Assembly: GCF_022701175.1 (NCBI RefSeq)
Contig: NZ_CP078088.1
Span: forward strand, 2,294,001 to 2,358,000
From: Allobaculum sp. Allo2
GTDB lineage: Bacteria > Bacillota_I > Bacilli_A > Erysipelotrichales > Erysipelotrichaceae
DNA length: 64,000 nucleotides
Reading direction: 5' to 3'
Numbering within the stretch: the stretch's first letter is position 1; every line of letters starts with the position of its first letter. This document shows positions 10,588 to 21,093 of the stretch, in pieces. The translations under genes were made by a program, and so were the position numbers. The notes under the pieces are model-generated. The model was not told where the DNA came from, did not search any database, and saw only the letters and a program-made list of their open reading frames with translations.

Positions 10588-11304
10588 TCAGCCGAGATTT
10601 TCCTCTTCGTCATCGCTGGATTGGTCATCATCCAGAACTTCCATGCGGGCATAGGTGACGATCCATTCATCTCTGGCTGCCACGGATTCGGACTTGGTCA
10701 GAGGCGAATACAGCATCTGATCGAAGACGCTTTTCGGAGCGCAGATATTCTGGGCGCCGGCCTGAATGGCCATATGGAACTGACTGGAATCGGAAACGAC
10801 GACCAGAACGCGATCAGGATCATAGTCTTCGTTGGGCGAATAGGCACCAGCCGTATTGAGGACGTCTTCAACGAGGCCTTCAATTGGTGCAAAGCGGGAA
10901 ATCTTTTCAAGATCCAGAATGGTCAGCCACGCCTGGTTATGCATGGAGGCCATCGCCTGTTCGAGGGTAAAGATTCGGCCGCAGGCTGTCGGAATATGAA
11001 GCGTATGCGCGGCTTTGAGGGTCATGTAGCCCTGGGAATCCGCAGTGACCACGGGAATCAGACGCGGTGAGAATGCCTGCAGGTGTCTTCCCTCTTCAAG
11101 AATGCTGCGGAAGCTGGGAGCGATTGAATAGAGCAGGATATTCTGGCTTTCGCTCATGACTTCAAGAAGCGAATTCAGCGTCTCCTTGACGTTTTTATTC
11201 GATCTTGAAAAATCCATGGGTTCGGTATAGACACCGCTCAGGGTAATCGCCTGATTGACTTCGAGAAATTCAGCGGGATCGATGGTCTGCAGGTAATACT
11301 TCAC
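10588..11304 (-). CDS. Transaldolase/F6P-aldolase-like protein without the catalytic lysine
   Basis: 238 residues in one uninterrupted frame, the length of the small TalC/fructose-6-phosphate aldolase family. It begins MKYYLQTIDPAEFLEVNQ and carries GVYTEP where the family has G-V-T-T-N-P. The strand that normally reads K-I-P-M-T, with the Schiff-base lysine, reads R-L-I-P-V-V, so the lysine is absent. The tail is acidic (DDDQSSDDEEENLG). The GTG start overlaps the nagA stop by one base (TAGTG), indicating translational coupling. Being in an amino-sugar operon suggests a role with sugar phosphates, but without the lysine it is unlikely to be an ordinary aldolase. It could be a regulatory or binding homologue. 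Confidence 0.65.
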   Translation of the reverse strand: MKYYLQTIDPAEFLEVNQAITLSGVYTEPMDFSRSNKNVKETLNSLLEVMSESQNILLYSIAPSFRSILEEGRHLQAFSPRLIPVVTADSQGYMTLKAAHTLHIPTACGRIFTLEQAMASMHNQAWLTILDLEKISRFAPIEGLVEDVLNTAGAYSPNEDYDPDRVLVVVSDSSQFHMAIQAGAQNICAPKSVFDQMLYSPLTKSESVAARDEWIVTYARMEVLDDDQSSDDEEENLG

Positions 11305-12439
11305 TAGAATGCCTTCTTTCCTTTGGTGTAGGTCATGACTACGTCGTAGTTCGGATCGAGAACGACGAGGTCAGCGTCCTTTCCGGCCTGGATGGAGCCT
11401 TTGCGATCGTTGACGCCAAGCAGAGTAGCCGGGTTGATCGTTACGGAGTTGATGGCGGAAAGCCATGGAACCCCGGCTTCTTCAAGAACTTTCAGACCTT
11501 TGTTTACGTTCAGTGTGGAACCGGCAAGTCCGCCTGTGGATGTCAGGTGAGCGGATCCGTCCGGCATCAGTTCGATTTCGTTTCCGCCAAAGAGAACCTT
11601 AGTTCCAGTCGGCAGAGATTTAACCATCAGGGAGTCAGTAACCATGATGGCGAAGTTTGGACCTTTGGCTTTGTAGAAGTCGAAGATCGCTTCTTTGTGG
11701 AATGGTTTCCGTCACAGATCAGTTCGCCGTATACGTCACTGAAGCGGAACGCTGCACCGACCAGTCCTGGTTCTCTGTGATGGAATTTGGTCATGCCGTT
11801 GTAGACATGCGTCATGGACATCGCGCCGTTGGCTACGCCAAGCAGTGCCTGTTCATAGGTGGCTCCGGAGTGACCCTGGCTGACTACAATGCCGTGATCC
11901 ACGCAGAAGTGAGTCAGTTCATAGTCGCAGTCATGTTCGGTGGCCATGGTGATCAGCTTGATCAGATGATCGGAAGCTTCGTAGTAGCGCTTGAACTGTT
12001 CTACGTCCGGTTTTACGCAGTATTGTTCCGGCTGAGCGCCCTTATACACCTGATCAAGGTACGGACCTTCGAAATGGATACCGAGAATTTCAGCGCCTTC
12101 GTAGCCTTCGCGTACGACTTTGGCGACGTTCTTAACCGCAGCCGTCAGAACTTCTTCAGACTGGGTGATGGTTGTCGGCAGGATGCCGGTAACGCCTTCG
12201 CGAACGATGTTCTTCATCCAGTTGCGCAGGCCTTCTTCCGTAGCGTCATTGGTGTCCCATCCATAGGCGCCATGGGTATGCTGATCGATGAAGCCAGGAA
12301 CGATGCGCAGATCGCCATAGTCTTCGTCAACAGGCAGGGTTTCGTAAGGGAGAATCGCTTCAATCTTTTCGCCATTCGTCTTGATCTGGCATGGCATGAA
12401 AGTATCAACGACCCATACTCTACGGCTTTGAATAATCAT
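11304..12439 (-). CDS. nagA: N-acetylglucosamine-6-phosphate deacetylase
   Basis: Converts GlcNAc-6-P to GlcN-6-P plus acetate in amino-sugar catabolism; cytosolic amidohydrolase of about 380 residues. Metal and active-site motifs are visible: PGFIDQHTHG, HFEGPYL, SQGHSGAT, MTHVYNGM, and TDSLM carrying the catalytic Asp. A one-base loss near 11705 splits the gene; joined, the sequence reads GNHSHKEAIFDFYKAKG as expected. Start at 12439 follows GGAGG. It is the first gene of a two-gene unit with the transaldolase-like protein. A small hairpin directly upstream of its ribosome site might modulate translation. Confidence 0.93.
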
Positions 12440-12456
12440 AAAATGTTTCCTCCGTG

Positions 12457-12475
12457 ATCCAGTTCTGCTGGATCC
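12457..12475 (-). promoter_or_regulatory. Hairpin next to nagA ribosome site
   Basis: GATCCAG and CTGGATC arms with a five-base loop end a few bases before the GGAGG of nagA. It may affect translation or be the 3' part of a leader. Confidence 0.4.
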
Positions 12476-12488
12476 TTGTATGGAGTCA

Positions 12489-12513
12489 AAAGGCAGTCGT
12501 CCGGCTGCCCTTT
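12489..12513 (-). terminator. Terminator downstream of the YitT gene
   Basis: Minus strand AAAGGGCAG pairs with CTGCCTTT (one bulge), followed by TTTTG. Confidence 0.55.
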
Positions 12514-12627
12514 GACAATGATCACCATTTATTTTATCCAGTTTCTGCCCTTGTAAATGTTAATAATTACAAATTTGTCAAAAACGATAAACAAGCATTT
12601 GATTCGCTACAGCTTTCAAAAACAGGA

Positions 12628-13568
12628 TTATTCCATTAACCGGCGTTCGTAATTTCCAAGGGCTGCCTTGGTCCGGTTGAGCAGAAGGAAAGCTTTCGGA
12701 TCGTATTCCTGAATCAGCTTTTTCATGTAACGGACTTCGTAGCGGTTCATGACGCAGAGAAGAATTTCCTTGTCGTCGCCGGTATAGGCGCCGTTGCCTT
12801 TCCACCAGGTTACGCCGCGGTGGATTCGATCGAGAATAACGTGTTTCAGTTCGGGGTTCGAGGTAATGATCATAGCTGTCATCGAAATGTTCTGCAGGTG
12901 TACCTGGTCGCTGACAAAGTACATGATGACGATGAACAGCGTGGAATACAGAGCGTTTTCCAGACCGTAGATCGAAATGGCGAACAGTTCAACGAACGCG
13001 TTAACGATGTAGGAAATCTTGCCGACGGAGAATCCGGGTTTGGTTACCGAGAAATAGACGCCGAGAATATCCAGACCGCCTGCGCTGCCCGCAGACTGCA
13101 GGCAAAGACCGATGCCAAGACCGCCAAGGATCGCACCAAAGATAACGTTGGTGAGCGGATCCGCGAAGATCGGGGTTGTTGGAACGCTTAAGAAAGAAAG
13201 CAGAGTCGACTGAATCAGAATGGAAAGAATCGTTTTGAAAAGGAAGCTCTTGCTTAAGGCTTTCCAGGCCAGGATGAACAGCGGGATGTTCATCAGGGTG
13301 TTAAAAAGACCGGACAGCTTTACGGAACCGCAGATTATCTGCGAAGCGATCTGGGCGATACCGATCAGGCCGCCCGTATTGAATTTCCAGGGGAAATAAA
13401 GACGTTGACGCCAATTGGAAAAAGAATGCTGCCGACGATCAGCAGAAAATACTGATACGCTTTGTGCTTTGTAAATATCTTTTTCTTTTTGGGTTCAAGA
13501 TGTTTTGCATCTTTTGGCATAACAGGATCGGACTGCAGCGTGCCGTTTTGGTTGGGGGATGAATTCAC
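12628..13568 (-). CDS. YitT-family membrane protein
   Basis: About 310 residues with five to six hydrophobic segments (FLLIVGSILFPIGVNVFI; LFILAWKAL; ILSILIQSTLLSFL; IGLCLQSAGSAGGLDILGVY) and the C-terminal DUF2179 ligand-binding-like domain (NISMTAMIITSNPELKHVIL; GVTWWKGNGAYTGDDKEIL; YMKKLIQEYDPKAFLLL). This order defines the YitT/DUF161 group. Function is unestablished; the soluble domain is PII-like in shape. A shift near 13380 separates the first transmembrane segment, and the joined sequence continues NTGGLIGIAQI. A basic N-terminal tail (EPKKKKIFTKH) precedes the first helix. Monocistronic with its own terminator. Confidence 0.85.
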
Positions 13569-14231
13569 GTTGGTATACCTCTGTTTCTTTTCTTATCGAC
13601 AGAATTTTTCTTGTTTGTTACCAGACCAAGACCGTCTCCTGTCTCTGACGGTTTTTCGTTTCGATTTTTGGGGCGTTCTGGGAACCCATCGTCTGTGCAT
13701 GGATGAAATCCTCAGAACTGCACAAAACCAAAACGAAGGCAGGAATCATAAATTCCTTGTTCAGTTAAGCAACTCATCTTATTTAATAAGTATTTAAATC
13801 TTAAGTCAGGGTTTTGGCTCTTTCAAACGGGCTGACCCTCTAACCGCGCCGCTCGTTTTCTGACCAAAAAGGCGATGTCTTTGGGGGAAAGGACTAGTCG
13901 TTCAAACATTGGACGCGTTTTCGTCCGTCTGTATTTTGCAATGGAAAAGCCTGTATTCTGACGTGCTTTTTGGAAGCGAACCAGCTCAGCTTCGGGTTTT
14001 TTGTACTCTCCTCTTCCTTCGGTTTTTGAGAAAGCCTTCCATATTCGAATGGCTTGCTCAGAAAAGAAGAAAAAGATCGTTCTGAATTTCCGCCTTCTGA
14101 CGTCCGTTCACTCACTGCAACTGGAAAGCTTGCCGGAGGGGTTCGCCGGCTGTTCTGAATCTTTTCTGAGCAGTCTGTATGCGGTTTGTGACGCACCTCA
14201 AAACCGCCGGCTGTCCAGATTTTCTCGCGTT
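13569..14231. other. Gene-poor stretch, 660 bases
   Basis: Open frames here do not resemble known families. A short hairpin at 13631-13656 (ACCGTC/GACGGT followed by TTTTT) is terminator-like on the plus strand, though no plus-strand gene precedes it. The AT-rich part near 13780 may hold the yitT promoter. Confidence 0.4.
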
Positions 14232-15693
14232 TTACGCCTTTGCTGGATCGTCTTCCGTTTTGCCGCCTTTTAAAATGGCGGAACCCGGCAGAAGCCGAAG
14301 GCCTTTGGGAAGCTTGTTGGTAATACGGCCGGCTGAGCTTTTTCCAAAGCCGTAAGGAATGCCCTGATAGCACAGCGCGCGAAAGCCGGCAGGCGCCTGA
14401 AGCGGAAGCTGCTGACCATGGTAATATGCATCCATTTCTTCGAGCAAGGTTTCCGTTTTCGTTTTCAGATGACGGGCGGCCGTTTCACTCAGATAAAAGG
14501 CGAAATCCGGTTCAAAGCGTTTGCGCAGCACGCTGCCGATTAAAACGCCCTGACGAATCACCTTTCCCTTTTTCAGATTCAGAAACGGATGATTCATCCC
14601 AAAGACCAGACTTTCGTCTTTTCGCTCGATCACGTGATAAAACGAATAGCCGCATACGCCGCGCTCATCGGCTTCTAGCTGTTCATCCAGAAAGGAAGCG
14701 GCTTCCTTAGGCAGCTTGTCTGCAGAGAGCCAGAGGCCCTTTGACCCTTTCCCCTTTTTCGAGAGCTGCTGACTGGTTCAGCACTTTCTTCGGACTCGCC
14801 CGTTTTCATAAAGCGCGCCATAAAGTGGCCTTCCCCGCCATCCATGGGAAAGACGCGGCGAACCAGAGCGGCTTTCGAAGCATCCAGTCCATTTGTCGCA
14901 AAGCCTTCTCTTCCCCAGATCACATCGACCGGAAGAAGTTTTGCATCTTCAAACGTGGAAAGAAGCCAGGCGACATTCCCTCGTTTTCCTCTGGCGCATA
15001 CGTGCAGGTGGAATAGACGAGTTCGCCGCCAGGTTTAAGCGCCTTCCAGGCTTCTTTCAGGATGTCCTTCTGTCTGGCCGCGCAAAGCAGAACGTTTTCG
15101 ATCGACCAGTCGTCGCGGGCGATTTCATGCTTTTTCATCATGCCCTCGCCCGAGCACGGCGCATCGACCAGAACTTTGTCAAACAGACCTTCCGTCTGCG
15201 AGCAGATCGACGGACTGTCCATATTGGTCACACAGACGTTTTCCGCGCCCATGCGTTCCAGATTGCCAGCCAGAATCTGCGCTCGTTTCGGATCGATCTC
15301 ATTGGAAACGAGAAATCCGTTCCTGCCAAGTTTCTCCGCGATCTGCGTGCTCTTGCTTCCGGGCGCGGCGCACAAATCGAGAACGGTATCGTCCGGCTGC
15401 ACATTCAAAATGGAAACGGCACCGGAAGCGGACGGTTCCTGCAGGTAAATCAGCCCCTGCAAGTGTTCCGGCGTTAGTCCCGCTTTCTGATGGATGTACC
15501 AGGTATGATCCGCAAACGGCGACACCTCCGAAAGAAACGGCAGATTTTTCCGGGTGATCTGTGGATCCTGCTTGGAGGAACTGATGCGAAGTCCCTGATA
15601 AAGCGGAGTCGAAAGACTGTTCTGGTAGGCATCAAATTCGTCACCCAGTAAAGTTCGCATTCGTTTTTCATATAAGGATTCAAGCTGTTCCAT
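14232..15693 (-). CDS. RsmF/YebU-type rRNA m5C methyltransferase
   Basis: SAM-dependent cytosine-C5 methyltransferase of 16S rRNA. The catalytic core shows the SAM motif LDLCAAPGSKSTQ, the PCSGEGM motif, and the catalytic-cysteine motif STCTYAPEENE. After the core are RsmF-type C-terminal domains (GYSFYHVIERKDESLVFGM; RALCYQGIPYGFGK), which distinguish it from RsmB. Joined length is about 486 residues. Start at 15693 is set by AAAGGAGAG nine bases upstream. Frame shifts occur near 14980 and 14720-14640. It is adjacent to the M23 peptidase gene on the same strand but with its own upstream spacer. Confidence 0.87.
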
Positions 15694-15980
15694 AGGACGA
15701 TCTCTCCTTTCCTGAAGCAATTGGACAAAAATGCGTACGGCGTATAAACCGAATACGCGCTGTATTTGTCTTCAATCCTTGAACAAAGTGAAATAAATCT
15801 TCGAGTTTGTCAAATAATTGTGAATTTACTCGAAATATGCGCGCTGCTCTTCCTGTCCTCATTGTATCGAGCCCATAGCTTCGTTCATTTTAAATGACTT
15901 TTTATCTTTTAAACGACAAGAAAGGCCTTCGTTTTCAGATGGCCTCCGTGTTCAGATTTCTGACAGTCTATAGATTTCCT

Positions 15981-17737
15981 TTAGCGGGAAAAATACTGTT
16001 CCGGCCGGACGCGGCAGGCGTATCTGGAGCACGTCGCCGGTGCGTTCCAGCCGCAGCCAAACGCAAAATCCGCCGTAGAGGAAAAGTAAGACGCGACGTC
16101 TTCAAACGAGCTTTTGATTCGAAACAGCTCGATATGGGTATGCGGACCGGTGGAATTTCCCGTATTGCCCGATTTGGCCAGAAGGTCTCCCTGACGGACC
16201 TGCTGACCGGCACGAACGTAAAGGTTCGATGAGAGGTGGGCAAAGGTAATTCCAAAAGACCGTCTTCGGTGATCCCGATCATACAGAGCGAATTCCCCGC
16301 TCCGGCTGGATAGCCTATCCAGTTTCCCAGATACCCGCCGCTGTCTCCCACAGGGGCATTGGCGTACACAATCACGCCGTCGGTCGGCGCATAAATTGGC
16401 GTATACATATTCAAAGCCAGATCCATGCCCAGATGCATCTGTCCAGAAGGATACGCCCAGGTCCCGGCAGAGATTACGCCTTTGGCAGGCATTTGAAGGC
16501 GAAGGCTGTCGCCATGGTCTTTGAGAAATTCATCTTCATAGTCGTAAGCCGGGCAGGCTCTGGAAAATCCGCCCTCCATATTTTTTGACTCTGGGCAGAC
16601 GCAGCAGACGGCTCCAGCACAGGCTGTGCTTTCTTATGGGGAACTGCCTCGTTTTCTCTGGCGAGCGGAACAGAAGAATTTGGAAGACTCCATCCAGCCA
16701 TTCCTCCAGATCCGTCGATCGGAGTCTTTAGTCTGCTCGGATCAAAGTCGTCTTTGTATTGGCGGGGAGCTTTCTCTCGGCTTTCGGTCTGGTCTGTTTG
16801 AGATGATTCGGCTGCTGGATCCGGCAGCAAAGCGGAAGATGAAGAGGACTCGAGCTGCGGCTCGTTTAAATCGCCTGCATCGTTCCGTTCACCAGAAGAT
16901 GCTTCTCGCTTCGTTATAGAGACCGAATTATTCGAAATGGAAACCTGTTCGTCTAAAACAGAAGGACGCGAAGCCGGAAGCTGAATCTGACTGCCTGCCG
17001 TATGAAGCAGAGCTTCCTCTATCGCTTCTTCATGATTTTCCGGCTGCGCAGGTGCGAGGCGTTCCTGTAAAGACTGAAACAGACGATCCAGCCTGCGCAG
17101 ACGGATCGTCTGCTCACGCATTTCGTTCTGGATGTTTTCCAGACGGTTCTGTTCTTCCTGTCGGCGATTGAGCGCCTGTACTTTCTTTTCGATCCGTTTC
17201 AGCCCTTCCTCATTTCGCCGCAGTTTTTCAAAAGGTCTTCACGCAAACCGCGCAAAAGACGCAGAACCAGCTGAGAAGGCAGATCGAAATCTTCGGAAGC
17301 GAGAGAATTCTCTGCTTCTGCATTTTTGCGGGACCCTCCGATGGATTATTCAATGGGTCCTCATCCGGATTGCCTGCAGTTTCTAATTGTTCGGAGTTCA
17401 AGGCGAAGCTTTTTCCAGAGAAGATCCTAGGGCGGAGCAGTTTTGATCTGTCGCAAGAGATTGAGCGGCTGTCAAAACGGCCGGCTGACCGCTTCTTTTG
17501 GCAGCCATTCTCCGCACGGACCAAGGCTGATGGCCCCAGCCATCAGAAGGCAGATTTCTTTTTCCGAAACGCCTGCAGAAAAATCGGTCCAGATACAGGA
17601 GCTGGGTTCCGGATTTTCTGTTTTGAAACCGTCTTGGAGCGTCTGGAAAGAAAATTGTTCAGGCTGGAGTTCCTGTATCTCTTATATCTCTTAAAAATGG
17701 ATCGCTTTGGATGCGACTTATGGATTCGTGTTTTCAT
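15981..17737 (-). CDS. Membrane-anchored M23 metallopeptidase with coiled coil
   Basis: Cell-wall endopeptidase or amidase activator of LytM type. The very basic N-terminus (MKTRIHKSHPKRSIFKRYKR) is followed, after frame joining, by a short hydrophobic segment (ICLLMAGAISLG), a Ser/Glu-rich linker, a coiled coil (EEGLKRIEKKVQALNRRQEE; RRLDRLFQSLQERL) and a C-terminal M23 domain. Zinc motifs are complete: HLGMD (H-x3-D) and HTHIE (H-x-H), plus FAHLS. Overall about 560 residues. Several shifts exist, near 17525, 17440, 17340, 17235, 16560 and 16230. The N-terminal join is least certain; translation could begin further downstream. Stop at 15981. Confidence 0.75.
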
Positions 17738-17790
17738 GCCCGGTTATACGAACCGCAAACCTGCACAAAATCATTTCCGACATAAAGAAA

Positions 17791-17819
17791 AGGCAGCTCT
17801 CCGCAATGGAAAGCTGCCT
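17791..17819 (-). terminator. Terminator downstream of tRNA-Thr
   Basis: AGGCAGCT pairs with AGCTGCCT; on the minus strand TTTTCTTT follows. Confidence 0.8.
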
Positions 17820-17832
17820 GATGGTTTCAAAG

Positions 17833-17908
17833 TGGTGCCGACGATAGGACTTGAACCTACGACCTACGCGTTACGAGTGCGTTGCACTACCAGCTGTGCT
17901 ACGTCGGC
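17833..17908 (-). tRNA. tRNA-Thr(CGT)
   Basis: Acceptor GCCGACG pairs with CGTCGGC, D arm GCAC/GTGC, T arm GTAGG-TTCAAGT-CCTAT and encoded CCA. The anticodon loop CTCGTAA gives CGT, reading ACG (Thr). One A-C mismatch closes the anticodon stem. Confidence 0.93.
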
Positions 17909-18007
17909 GCCCTGCTATTGTAGCACAGGAATTTCAGAATCAAAACGAAAATTTCAATTCCTTCCTAAAGGAACGATCTGCTCGGGACTTCTGGAGGAGC
18001 CGGGCAT

Positions 18008-18051
18008 CAAAAAAGAAGGATCTCTGCGGAAACCATCCGTTTTGATCCTTC
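18008..18051 (-). terminator. Terminator of the coiled-coil membrane protein gene
   Basis: GAAGGATC pairs with GATCCTTC across a 21-base loop; on the minus strand TTTTTTGATG follows. Confidence 0.75.
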
Positions 18052-18094
18052 GTATTCATTCATCTCTGTATTATCTTGTCTGTTCTGTCGGCTT

Positions 18095-19267
18095 CTACTG
18101 ACCAAGCTGGCTTTGGAGGTCGGCGATCTGGGCATCGTACTGCTGAAGAATGTCATCGGTACTCAGACCTTCTTCGGCCAGAAACTGCGCGTAATTGTCC
18201 CGGTCTGTACGCAGGGAATCGAGCTGTGCCTGAAGGGCATCCGTATTGTCTGCGGGCTGTGCAGCTGGATCAGAAGGATTTTCGCTGATCGGCTGTCCCG
18301 ATACGTAGTCGTTATACACCTGAGTAAACGTTTTGCCGGTGGTGACTTTCATGGCTTCATCGATTTTGTTGCGCGCATCTTCTTCGAGCGCGTTAAAGAC
18401 GTCGATTTTATCCACAATGGTGGCGCGCGTTGCTTCGTCTGCCGCGTTAAAGCCCTGGGCGAACGAAAGCAGATCCGCAAATTCCGGATTATCCACGGAA
18501 AGTGTATTGTCCTTCATTTCCGCAAGCAGATCCGTAAAGGATTTGCCGGTGTGCTTTGGATTAAGGAAGTACTCATCGATTTCCGTTTTCTTGGCCGCCG
18601 GGAGCGAGTTGTAGTCGTTTTCGAGATTGACCAGATTTCGCTTCTGGGCATCCGACATCATCGAGAATTCATCCGCATAGTTCACAAGCCGCTTGTAGGC
18701 TGCGTCCTGATCGACGCTGGCTACATGGGCCGGATCATATACGGTGACTTTCCAGGCATAAGCGCCAAAGAGAACGCCAAGCACGATGACGGCGGCAAGG
18801 ATGACCTTGAATTTGGTCGTCTTATAAAACGGAACGGCTGAGGCCGGCTTTTTCGCAGCGCCTTCCTCTTTCGTATCTTTCTTAACTTCATAGCGGCTCG
18901 GCTCCAGATCTTCCCCTTTCGAAGCCTGTGCCTTTCCTTTGGAATGGCGCTTTTTGTTTGGTCTGGAAGAGGGATGCGAGCGGGCAAACTGGTTTTCTTC
19001 TTCTTCGATACTGACCTGACCGCGTTCCTTGCGCAGCTGATCGAGCGCCGAAAGCATCGTTTCTTCCGCAACACGCCGCTGTTCTTCGGACATGGTTCCT
19101 TCGAGAGACGACGTCGTTACATCGCTGTCGTCTTCGGGAAAGAGAAGATATTCTACCTGCTTATCGAGCAGTTTCTGCGTATAATCATCAATTTCATTTT
19201 GATCCTTTGGAAAGGAAGAATCCGGATTTTCGGGAGTCTGGTTTTTATTCTGTTCTGAATCGGACAT
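18095..19267 (-). CDS. Single-pass membrane protein with charged N-terminus, unknown role
   Basis: 390 residues in one intact frame. Residues 1-170 are acidic then basic and low complexity (SEQNKNQTPENPDSS; RPNKKRHSKGKAQASKGE), followed by one transmembrane helix (FKVILAAVIVLGVLFGAYAW), then an extracytoplasmic helical region with two FTDLL/FTQVY-type repeats (GKSFTDLLAEM; GKTFTQVYNDY) and a C-terminal coiled coil (TDALQAQLDSLRTDRDNY). The second of two close ATGs (19267) was chosen because AGGAGG lies nine bases upstream; the first is too close. The layout, N-in/C-out with repeats, resembles envelope-assembly or signalling proteins, but no family is recognised. Confidence 0.75.
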   Translation of the reverse strand: MSDSEQNKNQTPENPDSSFPKDQNEIDDYTQKLLDKQVEYLLFPEDDSDVTTSSLEGTMSEEQRRVAEETMLSALDQLRKERGQVSIEEEENQFARSHPSSRPNKKRHSKGKAQASKGEDLEPSRYEVKKDTKEEGAAKKPASAVPFYKTTKFKVILAAVIVLGVLFGAYAWKVTVYDPAHVASVDQDAAYKRLVNYADEFSMMSDAQKRNLVNLENDYNSLPAAKKTEIDEYFLNPKHTGKSFTDLLAEMKDNTLSVDNPEFADLLSFAQGFNAADEATRATIVDKIDVFNALEEDARNKIDEAMKVTTGKTFTQVYNDYVSGQPISENPSDPAAQPADNTDALQAQLDSLRTDRDNYAQFLAEEGLSTDDILQQYDAQIADLQSQLGQ

Positions 19268-19617
19268 ACCCATACACCTCCTGCGTTCTAACTGTAACAC
19301 ACAATACCGCCGGCTTCCCCCATCCTGCTGCACCAAAATACAAAGGCTGTCTTCCTTATCTTTTCAAAATACGAAAGGCCCTTTTGATTTACGGCCGTCT
19401 GGCAAGACGAAACTAAAGTTCGGGAAAGTCAGTTTTCTGGTAACAAAGAGCCTATATTTTACCAGCCCTTTTGGATCGTGCATGAAAAAAGTCCTGAATT
19501 CCTACATTTTCGAATCCGTTATCAAAGTCAACTTTTGTTCATTGTTTTATTCATTAAATCCATAAATTTCAGTCTTTTTCGGGCGATCCGCTCATCCGGA
19601 TTTGACGGTTCGGCCGA

Positions 19618-19646
19618 TTGGCATAAGGGAATGTTCTTTCTATAAT
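19618..19646 (+). promoter_or_regulatory. Sigma-A promoter for the 19688 gene
   Basis: TTGGCA at 19618 and TATAAT at 19641 with a 17-base spacer; the start codon follows about 40 bases later. The rest of the 420-base gap back to 19268 is AT-rich, with a possible opposing TTGACT near 19530. Confidence 0.75.
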
Positions 19647-19687
19647 GAAGTCAGATTTAGTGAAATTCATGATAAAGGAGCAAAGGT

Positions 19688-20025
19688 ATGCATACCAACT
19701 ATGACTGCTTTGAAGATGAACTGATCGAATCCATTGCCCAGCCGATTCTTGAGGCTCTGCTGTCCCTTCAGGACGAACTTGCAGACCCTTATGCAGAGTC
19801 AAAATTTCGATTGTCCCCCACGATTTCCATCCCGCCGATCTGGATGCGGAGGAAGTCTTCCCCATGGATCTGCCTGCAGAGACGGACACGGAAGTTCGAC
19901 AGGTCATGATCAACTGTGATTTTGACGAAAATCTTCCAGGATTATCCGATGATTTTCTCGAAAAACTGCAGGATTACTTACAGGAAAAGCTCGACGAACT
20001 GTCCATGCCCCGTGTTCTGCACTAA
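19688..20025 (+). CDS. Small acidic hypothetical protein
   Basis: About 112 residues after joining a shift near 19805. N-terminus MHTNYDCFEDELIESIAQPI, a middle part with PHDFHPADLDAEEVFPMDLP and a helical C-terminus (SDDFLEKLQDYLQEKLDEL). Acidic and soluble, without a recognised domain. It has a good promoter and an AAGGAG ribosome site, so expression is likely. It sits between the coiled-coil membrane protein (divergent) and tRNA-Leu. No function can be assigned. Confidence 0.65.
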
Positions 20026-20104
20026 AGAGAAGCGATTCTGCCAGATTGTTCTTATGTCTTTAAGATTTTGCGTTCGGCGCGAATCCATGTTTTAATGTCG
20101 TCAT

Positions 20105-20187
20105 GCGGATGTGGTGAAACTGGCAGACACTCTAGACTTAGGATCTAGTGCTTCGGCGTGCAGGTTCGAGTCCTGTCATCCGCACCA
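20105..20187 (+). tRNA. tRNA-Leu(TAG)
   Basis: Acceptor GCGGATG/CATCCGC, long variable arm (TGCTTCGGCG) typical of class II tRNAs, T arm CAGGTTCGAGTCCTG and encoded CCA. Anticodon loop ACTTAGG gives TAG. Confidence 0.95.
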
Positions 20188-20196
20188 TAAGAAAGC

Positions 20197-20234
20197 AAGC
20201 CCGTCAGATTGAATCTGTTCGGGCTTTTGTTTTG
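20197..20234 (+). terminator. tRNA-Leu terminator
   Basis: AAGCCCG pairs with CGGGCTT, followed by TTGTTTTG. Confidence 0.85.
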
Positions 20235-20284
20235 CCTGCGTGATCAATAGATCCGCAGATCTGCGCCGTTTCGTGTTTTTCAAA

Positions 20285-20331
20285 AGAAAAATCCGAATTC
20301 GCCGGTCCGTACGAATGAACGAATTCGGATA
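20285..20331 (-). terminator. Cupin gene terminator
   Basis: Minus strand ATCCGAATTCG pairs perfectly with CGAATTCGGAT and is followed by TTTTCTTTTG. Confidence 0.88.
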
Positions 20332-20338
20332 GAAAGTT

Positions 20339-21093
20339 TCAAATCAGATTCTTCGGCCTGTCGTCTGCATTGTCCTTCGACGCTTCTGCAAACGACTTTT
20401 CGGCTTTACTCAGAACCGGCTTATTTCTGAAAGAGCGGTTTTGGTTCCAGGCACATGAGCAGAGCCATCTTGAACGGGCCGTTGACCTGAATGGCGTGGC
20501 GGCCGTTTTTGGCAAAGAGAATTTCTTCGCCGGCATGAAGAACATGCTCGACCCCTTCATAAATTACCGTGGCTTCGCCTTCGAGCCCAAAGAGCAGAGC
20601 TTCGCCAGGCGCCGCGTGCTCGGAAAGACCGGTGCCTTCGTCAAAGGACATGACGACCAGTTTCATGCCCGGTGTGAAAAATACATCCCGGTTTACAATG
20701 GATCCGTTTTTGTACGGAACCAGATCTGCGAGTTTAAAAACCTCTCCAGGTGCAAGATTAAGATTCATGGATTCAGCATCTCCCGGCGCTATTTCTATAT
20801 AAATAGCGCCTTTTTCGGTTTCTGTTCCCACAGGAACATTTTCTCGGTCCAGCAGGCGTCCTGGGCGTTCAGTCGTACAACTTCCGTTTGCGAAGTGTGA
20901 ACCGTCAGATCGCCGTCCATCACCCAGATCAGCTTGTTCTGACGATAGGTTTCCGGAGAAATATCCGTCTGGGCACCAAGAGAAAACACGATGGCCATCC
21001 CTTTGCGTCTGGCAGAAGGTCGTGCGAAATGGTGCAGCCATCGATTGGCTGATCGTCTTTCAAAATGGAAAAGACAGAACCCGGTGTAATCAT
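20339..21093 (-). CDS. Bicupin-type protein
   Basis: About 250 residues with two cupin halves. The N-terminal half has SLGAQTDISPETYRQNKLIW and VMDGDLTVH; the C-terminal half has FFTPGMKLVVMSFDEGTGLSEHAAPGEALLFGLEG and HVLHAGEEILFAKNGRHAI, with the H-x-A-P-G-E pattern of metal or ligand binding cupins. A basic/acidic tail (KAEKSFAEASKDNADDRPK) follows if the frame is joined near 20425; without that join the protein stops at 20421. Further shifts lie near 21020 and 20830. Start 21093 follows AAAGGAG. Cupins of this type bind metals or small ligands and may be enzymes or sensors; the substrate is unknown. Confidence 0.72.

Noticed and set aside
11657..12457. 266-codon plus-strand frame
   Set aside because: Antisense to nagA, no ribosome site and no domain.
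13894..14373. 159-codon minus-strand frame downstream of rsmF
   Set aside because: Overlaps the true rsmF C-terminus in another frame and lacks protein-like composition.
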